Positions 1 through 8,271 are shown, counted from the first letter of the stretch. The stretch is 64,000 nucleotides of DNA from Acidocella facilis ATCC 35904 (GCF_000687875.1 NZ_JHYG01000002.1:186001-250000); one strand, 5' to 3'. The notes: generated by a model from the sequence alone, not told the origin. Program-made: numbers and translations.

Positions 1-478
1 GCGGGGCGATCTTCATGCCGTTCTGGCGGGAATCGACCAGATAGAATTCCAGCTCCACGCCCAGAGCCGGGGTCAGCCCGGCCTTGGCGTAGCGGGCGAG
101 CACCCGTTCCAGCGCGCCGCGCGGGTCCAGGTAATAGAGGCTGCCATCCTCCTCGCGCATGGTCAGCAGCGCCTGGGCGACATTGCCCTCCGCCCAGCCC
201 ATGCGGGTGATGGAATGCGGCACCGCCACGCAGAGCCCGTCCGGATCCCCGGTATCATAGGCGATGCCGCCCTCAACGATGTCGCGGCCCCAGATATCCA
301 GCAGGTAGGCCGAGCGCGGAATCGCGATGCCGGTGCCGAGCAGGGATTTCGCCTTGTCGCGCTGCAGCCATTTGCCGCGCGGCACGCCGTTCACATCGAT
401 GATGAAGGCCTCGATGTAGTCGGCGCCGGAGAGCAGGGAGAGCTTGGCTTCAAGCTCCGGGTTGGCGAGCATGTTCAT
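1..478 (-). CDS. Glutamine synthetase-family protein, N-terminal part (gamma-glutamylputrescine synthetase-like)
   Basis: Only about 159 N-terminal residues are present; the gene reads off the left edge. The product begins MNMLANPELEAKLSLL and carries the glutamine synthetase beta-grasp region (IIDVNGVPRGKWL near residue 27, then GVELEFYLVD where the catalytic domain opens). Its ATG (478-476) overlaps the TGA of the upstream aminotransferase in an ATGA, so the two are probably translationally coupled. Members of this family next to a putrescine-type aminotransferase usually glutamylate polyamines (PuuA/SpuI type) in ATP-dependent putrescine breakdown. That role is inferred from the neighbour, because the catalytic core lies outside the window. 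Another GlnA-like ligase remains possible. Confidence 0.85.
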   Translation of the reverse strand, partial: MNMLANPELEAKLSLLSGADYIEAFIIDVNGVPRGKWLQRDKAKSLLGTGIAIPRSAYLLDIWGRDIVEGGIAYDTGDPDGLCVAVPHSITRMGWAEGNVAQALLTMREEDGSLYYLDPRGALERVLARYAKAGLTPALGVELEFYLVDSRQNGMKIAP

Positions 479-1854
479 TGCGCAACCTCGCTGCGCACAT
501 CGGCGTAGGTCTTCTCGAAGGCGATCTTCGCCATCGCCGCGAACTGCTCGATCTCGGCATCGCTGATGATCAGCGGCGGCGAGAACAGCATGGTGTCGCG
601 GGTGGCGCGCATCATCAGCCCGGCCTTGATCGAATGATCCCGGCAGATCACGCCGACGCGGCCATTTTTCTCGAAGCTCTTGCGGGTGCGCTTGTCGGCG
701 GTCAGCTCGATCGCGCCGATCAGCCCGACGCCGCGGATCTCGCCGATAATCGGCAGATCGCCGATGGCCTCGGTCAGTTTTTCACGCAGCAACGCGCCCT
801 TCCGGGTGGCCTCGGCGACGAGATTTTCGTTTTCGATGAGTTCGAGATTCTTCAGCGCCACAGCGCAGGAGACCGGATGGCCGGAATAGGTGAAGCCGTG
901 ATAATATTCGCCCGCCTCATTCACCAGCACATCCGCGACGCGCCGGTTCATCAGCAGGGCGGAGAGCGGCAGATAGCCGGAGGTGAGGCCCTTGGCGGTG
1001 GTCATCATGTCCGGCTCGATGCCGAATGTGTTGCTGCCAAACCAGTTGCCGGTGCGCCCATAGCCGCAGATCACCTCGTCGGCGATCAGCAGAATATCGT
1101 ACTGTTTGCAGATGCGGTTGATCTCCGGCCAGTAGCTGGCGGGCGGGATCAGTACGCCGCCGGCGCCCTGGATCGGCTCGCCGATGAAGGCGGCGACGTT
1201 CTCGGCGCCGAGTTCGAGGATCTTCTTCTCGACCTCCTTGGCAGCGTAGAGGCCGAATTCCTCCGGGCTCATCTGCCCGCCCTTGCCGTACCAGTAAGGC
1301 GGCAGCACCTGGGCGAAATTCGGCATGTCGCCGGCCTGGCGGTGCATGTCCTTCATCCCGCCGGCGGAGGCGCCCAGCGTGGTGGAGCCGTGATAGCCAT
1401 ATTCACGGCCGATGATGATCTTCTTCTCGGGCTTGCCGAGCGTCTGCCAGTACACGCGCGCGGTGCGCAGGGCGCTGTCCACCGCCTCGGAGCCGGAGCA
1501 GGCGAAGAACGCGTGCTCGAAACCGGCCGGGGAGATTTCCGCCAGCTTGGTGGCCAGGCGCACGGCGGGCTCGTTCGTGGTTTTGAAGAAGGTGTTGTAA
1601 TAGGGCAGTTTCGCCATCTGGGTGGCGGCGGCCTCGACCAGCTCCTGGCGGCCATAGCCGGCGGCGACGCACCAGAGCCCGGCCATGCCGTCCATGATCT
1701 TGTTGCCGTTGGAATCGTGCAGATACACGCCTTCCGCCTTGGTGATCAGCCGCACGCCCTGCTCGTGCAGCTCCTTATGGTCCGTAAAGGGGTGAAAATG
1801 GTGGGCGGCGTCCAGCGCCTGCCAATCAAGGCCGTGGGTGAGGTTGTCCAGCAT
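475..1854 (-). CDS. Class III aminotransferase, putrescine/polyamine-pyruvate type
   Basis: A 459-residue PLP-dependent aminotransferase of fold type I, normal length for class III. Visible marks are the aromatic motif WCVAAGYG (about residue 61), the cofactor phosphate region ACSGSEAVDSAL (about 118), the Asp-Glu pair IADEVICGYGRTG (D259) and the Schiff-base lysine in TTAKGLTSGYLP (K288). Similarity in style to SpuC-type putrescine-pyruvate or omega-amino-acid-pyruvate aminotransferases, plus the adjacent glutamine synthetase-like gene, suggest polyamine catabolism in the cytoplasm. The exact amine donor cannot be read from the sequence. It is the first gene of the operon, with about 240 bp of upstream DNA that contains a 7-bp palindrome at 2007-2027. 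Confidence 0.9.
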   Translation of the reverse strand: MLDNLTHGLDWQALDAAHHFHPFTDHKELHEQGVRLITKAEGVYLHDSNGNKIMDGMAGLWCVAAGYGRQELVEAAATQMAKLPYYNTFFKTTNEPAVRLATKLAEISPAGFEHAFFACSGSEAVDSALRTARVYWQTLGKPEKKIIIGREYGYHGSTTLGASAGGMKDMHRQAGDMPNFAQVLPPYWYGKGGQMSPEEFGLYAAKEVEKKILELGAENVAAFIGEPIQGAGGVLIPPASYWPEINRICKQYDILLIADEVICGYGRTGNWFGSNTFGIEPDMMTTAKGLTSGYLPLSALLMNRRVADVLVNEAGEYYHGFTYSGHPVSCAVALKNLELIENENLVAEATRKGALLREKLTEAIGDLPIIGEIRGVGLIGAIELTADKRTRKSFEKNGRVGVICRDHSIKAGLMMRATRDTMLFSPPLIISDAEIEQFAAMAKIAFEKTYADVRSEVAQ

Positions 1855-2006
1855 AGTGGGCTCCGATGATTTCTGAATATGAAAATGCCCAAACTCCCCG
1901 TTCGGGCAGGGGGAAACTCAGAACCGGGGCGGGCTGAAGCCAATACGTGCGCAGAGGATAAGCAACTCTGCTTGCAAAGTAAGCGCAGGTGGTAGGGCTG
2001 CCGAAA

Positions 2007-2027
2007 CCATGCCCAAATCTGGCATGG
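2007..2027. promoter_or_regulatory. Palindrome upstream of the polyamine operon
   Basis: Perfect 7-bp inverted repeat CCATGCC / GGCATGG separated by CAAATCT, about 150 bp upstream of the aminotransferase start, in the 244-bp gap between that gene and the end of the barrel gene. Size and spacing fit a dimeric regulator site. The rest of the gap is AT-richer than the genes and holds a near-perfect GC hairpin at about 2063-2090 just past the barrel gene's stop. No regulator gene lies next to it here. Confidence 0.35.
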
Positions 2028-2098
2028 CGGTAAAAACCTATCAAGAAATTTTTATAACAGCACGCCCCGCCCGCCGGGAGGCGGACGGGGGCCGAGGC

Positions 2099-3460
2099 TT
2101 AAAACACCAGCCAGATGCCGCCGAAGACGATGTCGTTATTCGCGGCCGAGCGGCCATTGCCGTCGTAATTATGCGCCAGCCCGTTGAAATACGGGTAGAT
2201 TGTACCCTCCAGGAAGAATTTCGCATTCACCCAGGGGAAGAATTTCGGCCCGCCTTTGTTGAACGGGTAGTAATCCAGCTCGGTGGTGAAGCTGGCGGTG
2301 TTGGGCTTGCCGTTGGCGTTGCCGGAGATGGGGGCGGCGGCGTACAGCCCGGAATCCGCGTTGCCAGCGATATTGGTGAAGGATTCGGTGGCGCCGAACA
2401 TCTGGTGCCAGAGATAGGAGACCGTGACGGTTTCCTGGTTCAGCGTATCGTTCAGGTTGGCGGTGTTGCCGGCCGGGAAGCTCGCCCCCCAATGCTGGCT
2501 CTCATGATACCAGGAGGCCTGCAGCGAGATCGCCTGGTTGGCGGTGATGTGCTGGATCTGCGCGTCCAGCCCGAGATCGGTGATGTCATCCTGCGGGCCA
2601 TGGCTGAAGCCGCTGGGATAAGGATGATCGACCAGCCCGGAGGTGCCGATCTCGTAGGAATTCTCGCCGACACTATGCTGGAGGGCCAGGCGCCAATACG
2701 GAATGGTGCCGCCCACCCCGTTGGCGGGGCCGACCCCCAGCGCGTAGGCGGTGTGGTTGGGCAGGGATTTATAGGCGTCGAACTCGCCATAGAGCATGTC
2801 CGCCGGGGTCAGGTAATAGGCCGCATAGCCGCCCACGCCGACGACGCTTTGCGCGAGCCCGCTGATCTGCAGCCCGGCGGTGGGCGAGACGCCCAGCTCG
2901 TCGGGGATGAACGGATAGCCCCAGGCCGGCAGCGTGTTCCACACATCGGTGAGGCCCGGCGCGTTGTTGAAGGTGACGCCATAGAGGATCTGCCGCCCCG
3001 CCAGCTTGGCGCTCTGGGCGAAGCGTATATCGGTATTGTCCCAGTGGAACTGGTGCGCCACGCCGTCGAACGTGCCCTGGATGAAGGCGCCGAGGCCGAG
3101 ATTTTTATCCAGCACACCGCCATAGAACAGGCTGGTCTGCTGGATCGACCAGGCATTATTGGGCGGATAATCCGGCGCCAGCCCGCCGGGCACGCTCTTG
3201 TTCAGATAGGTATAGCCGGCCTCCAGCATGGCGGAGAAATTATGCGCCCGCGGGTAGGTCTGGTCACCCAGCGTGTAGCCTTCCAGCTTGAACAGCCGCC
3301 CGAACGGGGTGAGCTGGGGAAAGCCGATATGGCAGGCGGCGCAGGCCAGGCCGGTTTGCGCCGCAAAGGCGGGAATCGCCTGGGCGGGGCGGCTGAAGGC
3401 CAGCAGCCCGGCCAGCCCGGCGAGGCTGAAGGCGGTGGTGGAGGTGATGAAGCGGCGCAT
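2099..3460 (-). CDS. Monoheme cytochrome c fused to a predicted outer-membrane beta-barrel (Cyc2-like architecture)
   Basis: A 453-residue exported protein. The start at 3460 is chosen because AGGAGA lies 8 bases upstream and a signal peptide follows (MRRFITST, hydrophobic core, cleavage after PAQA near residue 28). Immediately after the signal is a heme c motif CAACH (residues 40-44) inside AFAAQTGLACAACHIGFPQL. The rest is rich in alternating aromatic and polar residues and Gly/Asn turns and ends in Phe (GGIWLVF), as outer-membrane barrels do. One N-terminal heme plus a porin barrel is the plan of Cyc2-type iron-oxidising cytochromes; many uncharacterised proteobacterial proteins share it, so iron oxidation is only a hypothesis. 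It is transcribed divergently from the WD40 gene. Confidence 0.7.
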   Translation of the reverse strand: MRRFITSTTAFSLAGLAGLLAFSRPAQAIPAFAAQTGLACAACHIGFPQLTPFGRLFKLEGYTLGDQTYPRAHNFSAMLEAGYTYLNKSVPGGLAPDYPPNNAWSIQQTSLFYGGVLDKNLGLGAFIQGTFDGVAHQFHWDNTDIRFAQSAKLAGRQILYGVTFNNAPGLTDVWNTLPAWGYPFIPDELGVSPTAGLQISGLAQSVVGVGGYAAYYLTPADMLYGEFDAYKSLPNHTAYALGVGPANGVGGTIPYWRLALQHSVGENSYEIGTSGLVDHPYPSGFSHGPQDDITDLGLDAQIQHITANQAISLQASWYHESQHWGASFPAGNTANLNDTLNQETVTVSYLWHQMFGATESFTNIAGNADSGLYAAAPISGNANGKPNTASFTTELDYYPFNKGGPKFFPWVNAKFFLEGTIYPYFNGLAHNYDGNGRSAANNDIVFGGIWLVF

Positions 3461-3577
3461 CGCGCGTCTCCTGGCTGTTTGGTTATGATCGTGAAGCCAA
3501 GCCTGCCATCCTCCCATTTCGCCCTGTTGGCCTTGATATGGCGCAAACCCCATCATCTTTACGGGAAAAAGCCGCCC

Positions 3578-3605
3578 CTTGCCCGCCCGGGCCGGGCGGG
3601 GCAAG
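3578..3605. other. GC-rich hairpin just upstream of the WD40 gene
   Basis: Two arms (3578-3590 and 3592-3605) form an almost perfect inverted repeat of about 13 bp with one bulged base, ending ten bases before the WD40 start codon at 3615 and just before its AAGGG ribosome-binding site. It lies in the 154-bp divergent promoter region shared with the cytochrome-barrel gene. It could shape either transcript leader; no function can be assigned. Confidence 0.4.
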
Positions 3606-3614
3606 ACAAGGGCC

Positions 3615-4628
3615 ATGTCCGACCTTACCGATCTCGACGAGCTGCTGAGCAAGCGCGGCCGTTCCGCCCAATTCGGCGCCTATGTCACCGCCCTGGCGTT
3701 CGACGCCTCCGGCCTGCCCGGCTTTGCCCTCGGCGACGGCACGCTGCGGCTGGGGCCCGATCATCAGAGCATCGCCGCGCATGACGGCGCGGCGCTGAGC
3801 CTGTCAGCGCATCCGCAGGGCGGCTTTGTGACCGGCGGCGATGATGGGCGGCTGGTCTGGACCAGGCCGGATGGCGGCACCCAGGAGTTGCACAAATTCG
3901 GCTCCAAATGGGTGGAGCAGCTGGCGGCCTTCGCCGGCAAAAGCCCGCTGCTGGCGGCCGCGGTGGGCAAGATGCTGTATCTGCTGAGCCCGGGCGGTGA
4001 GGTGCTGAAAGAGATCGCGCACCCCTCCACCGTCACCGGCATTGCCTTTGACGCGAAGGGCAAGCGCGTCGCCGCCTCGCATTATAACGGGGCGAGTTTG
4101 TGGTTCACCGCTTCCGGTTCGCTGGTGTCGCCGAAGCTGGAATGGAAGGGCAGCCATACCGGCGTTGCCATCCATCCGGCCGGGGAGGCGCTGGTGACGG
4201 CGATGCAGGAGAACGCCCTGCATGGCTGGACGCTGCCGGGGGGCAAGCATATGCGCATGTCCGGCTATCCCTCCAAGCCGGAATCGCTGGGCTTCACCAA
4301 ATCCGGCAAATGGCTGGCGACCGCCGGGGCGGAGAGCATTGTGCTCTGGCCCTTCTTCGGCGGCGGGCCGATGGGTAAGCCGCCGATGGAGCTGGGCATG
4401 GGCGATGGCGTGATCAAGCGCGTCGCCTGCCATCCGCAGCATGAGGTGGTGGCGGCCGGGTTCAATACCGGCATGGTGCTGGTGGCGGATGTGGGGCGGG
4501 AGCGGGTGCTGGCGGTGTGCGGGCCGGGGCGCGGCAGTGTCAGCGCGCTGGGCTGGAGCCAGAACGGCGCGCAGCTCGCCTTCGGCACGGAAGAAGGCTT
4601 CGCTGCGATTGTGGATTTCAATGGTTAG
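3615..4628 (+). CDS. WD40-repeat beta-propeller protein
   Basis: A 337-residue protein starting at MSDLTDLDELL, with AAGGG upstream of the ATG at 3615. It is built from repeated short blades with patterns such as VTALAFDASG, VTGIAFDAKGKRVAAS, GVAIHPAGEALVTA, SLGFTKSGKWLATAGAESIVLW and VSALGWSQNGAQLAFGTEEG, typical of about seven degenerate WD40 blades. There is no signal peptide and no catalytic domain, so it is likely a cytoplasmic scaffold. Such stand-alone propellers are common in alphaproteobacteria without a known role. Its TAG stop (4626-4628) is formed by the first bases of a repeat element that begins at 4625. Confidence 0.8.
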   Translation: MSDLTDLDELLSKRGRSAQFGAYVTALAFDASGLPGFALGDGTLRLGPDHQSIAAHDGAALSLSAHPQGGFVTGGDDGRLVWTRPDGGTQELHKFGSKWVEQLAAFAGKSPLLAAAVGKMLYLLSPGGEVLKEIAHPSTVTGIAFDAKGKRVAASHYNGASLWFTASGSLVSPKLEWKGSHTGVAIHPAGEALVTAMQENALHGWTLPGGKHMRMSGYPSKPESLGFTKSGKWLATAGAESIVLWPFFGGGPMGKPPMELGMGDGVIKRVACHPQHEVVAAGFNTGMVLVADVGRERVLAVCGPGRGSVSALGWSQNGAQLAFGTEEGFAAIVDFNG

Positions 4629-4754
4629 AGCAACATCCGATCAAACGGAATCGTTTGATCGGATAAAGTTGCTGGCTCTAATTTTTATATCGGCGAGCCA
4701 TTTCATGTGTTTATCTTGACGCTGCCGCGTCAATCTAAACACATATTGCTCTAA
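4625..4754. repeat. Family I intergenic repeat, complete copy with terminal inverted repeats
   Basis: 130 bp bounded by TTAGAGCAA (4625-4633) and its exact complement TTGCTCTAA (4746-4754). The left half is a long hairpin: AGCAAC + ATCCGATCAAACG (4629-4647) pairs with CGTTTGATCGGAT (4652-4664) and GTTGCT (4668-4673) across an AAA bulge. The right half is a second hairpin: ATGTGTTTA and TTGACGC (4705-4722) pair with GCGTCAA and TAAACACAT (4727-4744). The left half recurs at 47088, the right half at about 34580, and the end sequence also at 32512. It supplies the stop codon of the WD40 gene and the last codons and stop of the DJ-1 gene. Termini and size are MITE-like. No transposase is in the window. 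Confidence 0.85.
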
Positions 4755-5415
4755 TCAAAGCCTTCGCGACATCTTCGGAGGAGGCCGGGTTCTGGCCCGT
4801 AACCAGCTTGCCGTCCTGGACCACATGCACGCCCCAATCCGGGCCTTTCTCATACAGGCCGCCGAGTGCGTTGAACTCGTCCTCGATCAGGAAGGGCACA
4901 ATATCGGTCAGCTCCACCGCCGCTTCCTCGCTATTGCTGAAGCCGGTAACATGGCGGCCCTTGATCAGCGCGTCGCCGTTTGCAGACTTCACATGGCGCA
5001 GCACGCCCGGCGCGTGGCAGACAAACCCGATCGGCTTGCCGGCGCGCTCGAAGCTCTCGATCAGCCTGATCGAGGCCGGTGATTCCGCCAGGTCCCAAAG
5101 CGGGCCATGGCCGCCCGGGTAGAACACGGTGTCGAAATCATCCTGCTTCACGCTGTCCAGCTTGACTGTATTGGCCAATGCCTGCTGCGCGGCGGGGTCG
5201 GCCTTGAAGCGGTGGGTCAGCTCGGTCTGGAATTCAGGCAGGTCGCTTTTCGGGTCCAGGGGCGGCTGGCCGCCAGCCGGGGAGGCAAGGGTGATCTCAG
5301 CCCCGGCATCCTTGAATATGTAATAGGGTGCCGCGAACTCCTCAAGCCAGAAGCCGGTTTTCTTCCCGGTATTGCCCAGCTTGTCGTGGGAGGTGAGAAC
5401 CAACAAGATTTTCAT
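4735..5415 (-). CDS. DJ-1/PfpI family protein (class I glutamine amidotransferase-like, HchA type)
   Basis: 226 residues. The DJ-1 superfamily nucleophile elbow is clear: GFVCHAPG with Cys133 followed by His134, and an upstream acidic residue in FWLEEFAAP (about 25-26), the arrangement of glyoxalase III/deglycase-like and chaperone-like members. FYPGGHGPLWDL (about 98-109) is the typical loop near the active site. Family members detoxify glyoxals or act as stress chaperones; which applies here is unknown. It follows the amidohydrolase with about 50 bp between them. The last codons (RAICV) and TAG are contributed by the inserted repeat element, so the native C-terminus may have been altered. 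Confidence 0.88.
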   Translation of the reverse strand: MKILLVLTSHDKLGNTGKKTGFWLEEFAAPYYIFKDAGAEITLASPAGGQPPLDPKSDLPEFQTELTHRFKADPAAQQALANTVKLDSVKQDDFDTVFYPGGHGPLWDLAESPASIRLIESFERAGKPIGFVCHAPGVLRHVKSANGDALIKGRHVTGFSNSEEAAVELTDIVPFLIEDEFNALGGLYEKGPDWGVHVVQDGKLVTGQNPASSEDVAKALIRAICV

Positions 5416-5464
5416 GAGTTATACTCCATGCAAGCCCGCCATGTTGGCGTTTGGCACTGGCCGA

Positions 5465-6322
5465 TCAAGGCATTGAACGGTGATGATTCCAAAACATCCT
5501 TTCGGCGGTCTCGTGCATCACCTGCGCCCGTACCGCCGGGTCCGGGAAAAGCTGGCCGGCCAGGGCCAGGGACATGCCGTAATCCAGCCGCTCCGGCAGG
5601 CGCAGATAAGGCAGATCCGAGCCCCAGAGGCAGCGTTGCGGCCCGAAGGCGCGCAGCAGCTCGGCCACCACCCCATGCGCGCCTTCGAACGGCCAGGGGA
5701 AGGCGGCGAATTTATGCAGGCCGGAGAGTTTGATGCAGGTCGGTGCCTCGCGCTCGGCCAGGCATTTCAGGGCGCGGAAGGCGAAGCCATCCAGCCCGGC
5801 GGCGAGGTCCGGGCAGCCGCAATGGTCGATCACCACCCGCACCTCGGACTCTTCGATCAGCGCCATCGCCTCGAACACCTGCTCACCCTCGAATTGCAGA
5901 TCCAGCACCATGTCCAACGCCGCCAGCTTCTCGATCAGCCCGGCATGGGCGCGGAAATGCCCGGGCGGGTGGGCGGGCATCTGGAAGGCAGCGCCGACGA
6001 TGCCTTCCGCCTTGAGCGCCGCAAGCGCCTCGAAGGAGATATCCGGCGCCAGCACGGCGATGCCGCGCCAGGCGCCGTTGGATGCCGCCAGCGCCTCCAG
6101 CAGCGCGGTATTGTCCGGGCCATAGCCGGAGGTGGGCTGCACCAGCACGGCCTTGCCCACCCCATGCGCGGCGAGCAGCGGGCGCAGATAATCCAGCGTG
6201 CACAGCTCTTGCCCGGCCGGGTGATAGCCGGTCTCGGCCGCATAGCCATGGCGGGCCGGGTCGAGCAGATGCAGATGGGTATCGATCTTGGGTTCGCTGA
6301 TCAGCGTGGCGAGGTCGGTCAT
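5465..6322 (-). CDS. Amidohydrolase family 2 (TIM-barrel) hydrolase
   Basis: 285 residues with the metal-dependent hydrolase signature: DTHLHL (His16, His18), a strand-end histidine in VVIDHCGCPD (His167), and the catalytic aspartate in CLWGSDLPY (Asp236). This pattern belongs to the amidohydrolase-2 group that includes 2-pyrone-4,6-dicarboxylate lactonase and related carboxylic-ester or lactone hydrolases. The substrate is not deducible. It lies 38 bp downstream of the small membrane protein on the same strand and probably shares a transcript with ahcY and that gene. Confidence 0.82.
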   Translation of the reverse strand: MTDLATLISEPKIDTHLHLLDPARHGYAAETGYHPAGQELCTLDYLRPLLAAHGVGKAVLVQPTSGYGPDNTALLEALAASNGAWRGIAVLAPDISFEALAALKAEGIVGAAFQMPAHPPGHFRAHAGLIEKLAALDMVLDLQFEGEQVFEAMALIEESEVRVVIDHCGCPDLAAGLDGFAFRALKCLAEREAPTCIKLSGLHKFAAFPWPFEGAHGVVAELLRAFGPQRCLWGSDLPYLRLPERLDYGMSLALAGQLFPDPAVRAQVMHETAERMFWNHHRSMP

Positions 6323-6360
6323 GGCGCCAGTGAAGCGCAGCTGAACCTCCCCGCAAAGCC

Positions 6361-6777
6361 TCAGCTTCTTTTGGCGCCTTCGCGGATCAGCAGCAGCAGC
6401 ACCAGGAAGAATTCCAGCCCGAAGACCCAGGTGGAAACATCATGCCCGCGCGCGAAGGCGGCTTCATTGCCCGCCACCCGCCACGCATCCAGCCTTGGCA
6501 TCAGCCAGAACCAGCTCCAAAGCGTGCCGAGAATGGTCACCCCCGGCACCAGGGCGGCGCGCCCGCGCCCCAGCAACAGATAGCCAAAGGCGGACAGCCC
6601 GGCGGTGATCAGGCAATAAAGATATAAAACCGGAAAGGCCGTTCGAATGAACGGCCCTCCGATGGCAAGCGGCAGCCTGGTGAAGACCAGAGGCGCCATC
6701 ACCGCGCTGAAAAACAGCATCCCGCCCGCGAGCAGGCCCAGCCCAGGCAGGGCCAGCAGGCGGCCGAGACGGCGCAT
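6361..6777 (-). CDS. Small integral membrane protein, four predicted helices (DUF4149-like)
   Basis: 138 residues, mostly hydrophobic, with about four membrane segments (around residues 8-28, 43-65, 75-93 and 118-133) and a short basic C-terminus (IREGAKRS). Composition and layout, including an N-terminal GGMLFFSAVMAPLVF segment, resemble DUF4149/TMEM205-like proteins. Its ATG shares bases with the TGA of ahcY (TGATG at 6779-6775), so it is translationally coupled to ahcY. No function is known. Confidence 0.7.
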   Translation of the reverse strand: MRRLGRLLALPGLGLLAGGMLFFSAVMAPLVFTRLPLAIGGPFIRTAFPVLYLYCLITAGLSAFGYLLLGRGRAALVPGVTILGTLWSWFWLMPRLDAWRVAGNEAAFARGHDVSTWVFGLEFFLVLLLLIREGAKRS

Positions 6778-8084
6778 CAGTAGCGATACGCCTCGTGCTT
6801 GAACGGGCCCTGCATCTGCAGCCCCAGATAATCCGCCTGCTTCTTGGTCAGCTGGGTCAGCTTGGCGCCGACCTTGGCCAGATGCAAAGCCGCCACCTTC
6901 TCGTCCAGATGGCGCGGCAGCACATAGACCTTGCGCTCATACTTGCCTTCCGGGGCGGTCCAGAGCTCGATCTGCGCCAGCACCTGGTTGGTGAAGCTAG
7001 CGGACATCACGAAGCTCGGATGGCCGGTGGCGTTGCCGAGATTCACCAGCCGGCCCTCGGAGAGCACGATCAGGCGCTTGCCATCCGGGAAGACCACCTC
7101 ATCCACCTGCGGCTTCACATTTTCCCATTTATAGTTGCGCAGCGCCTCGATCTGGATCTCGCTGTCGAAATGGCCAATGTTGCAGACGATGGCGCGGTGC
7201 TTCATGGCGCGCATATGGTCGATATTGATGACATCGACATTGCCGGTGGCGGTGACGAAAATATCGCCTTCCGGGGCGGCATCGTCCATCGTCACCACCT
7301 CATAGCCTTCCATGGCGGCCTGCAGGGCGCAGATCGGGTCGATCTCGGCGACCTTCACCCGGCAGCCGGCATTGCGCAGCGAAGCGGCCGAGCCCTTGCC
7401 GACATCGCCGAACCCGGCGACGACGGCGACCTTGCCGGCCATCATCACGTCGGTGCCACGGCGGATGCCGTCCACCAGGCTCTCGCGGCAGCCATAGAGA
7501 TTGTCGAACTTGGACTTGGTGACGCTGTCATTCACGTTGATGGCGGGCACCAGCAGCTTGCCGGCCTTGGCCATCTCCCACAGGCGATGCACGCCGGTGG
7601 TGGTCTCCTCGGAAATGCCGCGAATATTGGCTAGCATCTCCGGGTATTTATCATGCATGATCTGGGTGACGTCGCCGCCATCGTCCAGGATCATGTTCGG
7701 GGTCCACCCATCGGGGCCGCGCAGAGTCTGCTCGATGCACCACCAGAATTCTTCCTCGCTCAACCCCTTCCAGGCGAAGACCGGGATGCCGGCGGTGGCA
7801 ATGGCGGCGGCGGCCTGGTCCTGCGTGGAGAAGATATTGCAGGAGGACCAGCGCACGGAGGCGCCCAGCGCCACCAGCGTCTCGATCAGCACGGCGGTCT
7901 GGATGGTCATGTGCAGGCAGCCGACGATGCGCGCGCCCGCCAGCGGCTTGGATTTGCCGAATTCCTCGCGCAGCGCCATCAGGCCGGGCATTTCGTCCTC
8001 GGCCATGGAGATTTCCTTGCGGCCCCATTCAGCCAGGGACATGTCCTTGACCTTGTAATCGGTGGGCAGGTTGGCGTCTGGCAT
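6777..8084 (-). CDS. ahcY: Adenosylhomocysteinase
   Basis: 435 residues, full length. It hydrolyses S-adenosylhomocysteine to adenosine and homocysteine in the activated methyl cycle and is a cytoplasmic, NAD-bound enzyme. Visible marks: [15 protein letters not shown] (about 56-70), [15 protein letters not shown] (about 80), the substrate region [13 protein letters not shown] (183-195), the Rossmann motif [10 protein letters not shown] (224-233) and the conserved C-terminal KHEAYRY. Upstream are a 187-bp non-coding leader with direct repeats and hairpins (8085-8271), then the cytochrome c gene. The downstream membrane protein gene overlaps its stop. Confidence 0.97.
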   Translation of the reverse strand: MPDANLPTDYKVKDMSLAEWGRKEISMAEDEMPGLMALREEFGKSKPLAGARIVGCLHMTIQTAVLIETLVALGASVRWSSCNIFSTQDQAAAAIATAGIPVFAWKGLSEEEFWWCIEQTLRGPDGWTPNMILDDGGDVTQIMHDKYPEMLANIRGISEETTTGVHRLWEMAKAGKLLVPAINVNDSVTKSKFDNLYGCRESLVDGIRRGTDVMMAGKVAVVAGFGDVGKGSAASLRNAGCRVKVAEIDPICALQAAMEGYEVVTMDDAAPEGDIFVTATGNVDVINIDHMRAMKHRAIVCNIGHFDSEIQIEALRNYKWENVKPQVDEVVFPDGKRLIVLSEGRLVNLGNATGHPSFVMSASFTNQVLAQIELWTAPEGKYERKVYVLPRHLDEKVAALHLAKVGAKLTQLTKKQADYLGLQMQGPFKHEAYRY

Positions 8085-8271
8085 GGCGGTACGTCCTCAA
8101 ACTTTAAAAACGGGAAACTTGAAAAACTCGAAACTCGAAAAACTGGAGAAACCCTTATTCGCTCGGGGCGGTTATGCCAACCGGCGAGGCTTTCAGCTTT
8201 TGCCGGAATGGCTTGCGAATTGATGAATTGCGGTTCAATTGCGCCCGCCTTATATCATCAGGTTGGATATT
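8085..8271 (-). promoter_or_regulatory. ahcY leader/promoter region with possible folded RNA
   Basis: 187 bp between the cytochrome c gene and ahcY. On the minus strand it contains a hairpin CGGTT-GGCAT-AACCG (8184-8170) enclosed by a weaker CTCG/CGAG pair, another arm pair CCGGC/GCCGG around 8182-8206, and a T-rich repeat block close to the start codon. I compared it by eye with the SAH and SAM-II riboswitch consensus sequences and found no convincing match. It may be a structured leader or simply a promoter region. Confidence 0.3.
8115..8146. repeat. Two-copy 16-bp tandem repeat upstream of ahcY
   Basis: AAACTTGAAAAACTCG (8115-8130) is followed directly by AAACTCGAAAAACTGG (8131-8146), 14 of 16 identical, with partial copies on both sides. 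On the ahcY transcript strand this is a pyrimidine-rich stretch about 30-70 bases before the start codon, very unlike the GC-rich surroundings. Confidence 0.6.

Noticed and set aside
2009-3784. 591-residue open frame opposite the cytochrome-barrel gene
   Set aside because: Composition is Gly/Arg/Ala/Glu-rich with no recognisable domain; it is the antisense shadow of a GC-rich gene with a clear signal peptide and heme motif.
8085-8271. SAH or SAM-II riboswitch before ahcY
   Set aside because: Although the gene is a typical target and GCAAGC and GCTGAAAGC strings occur, the required stems and conserved loop bases of the known classes could not be assembled.
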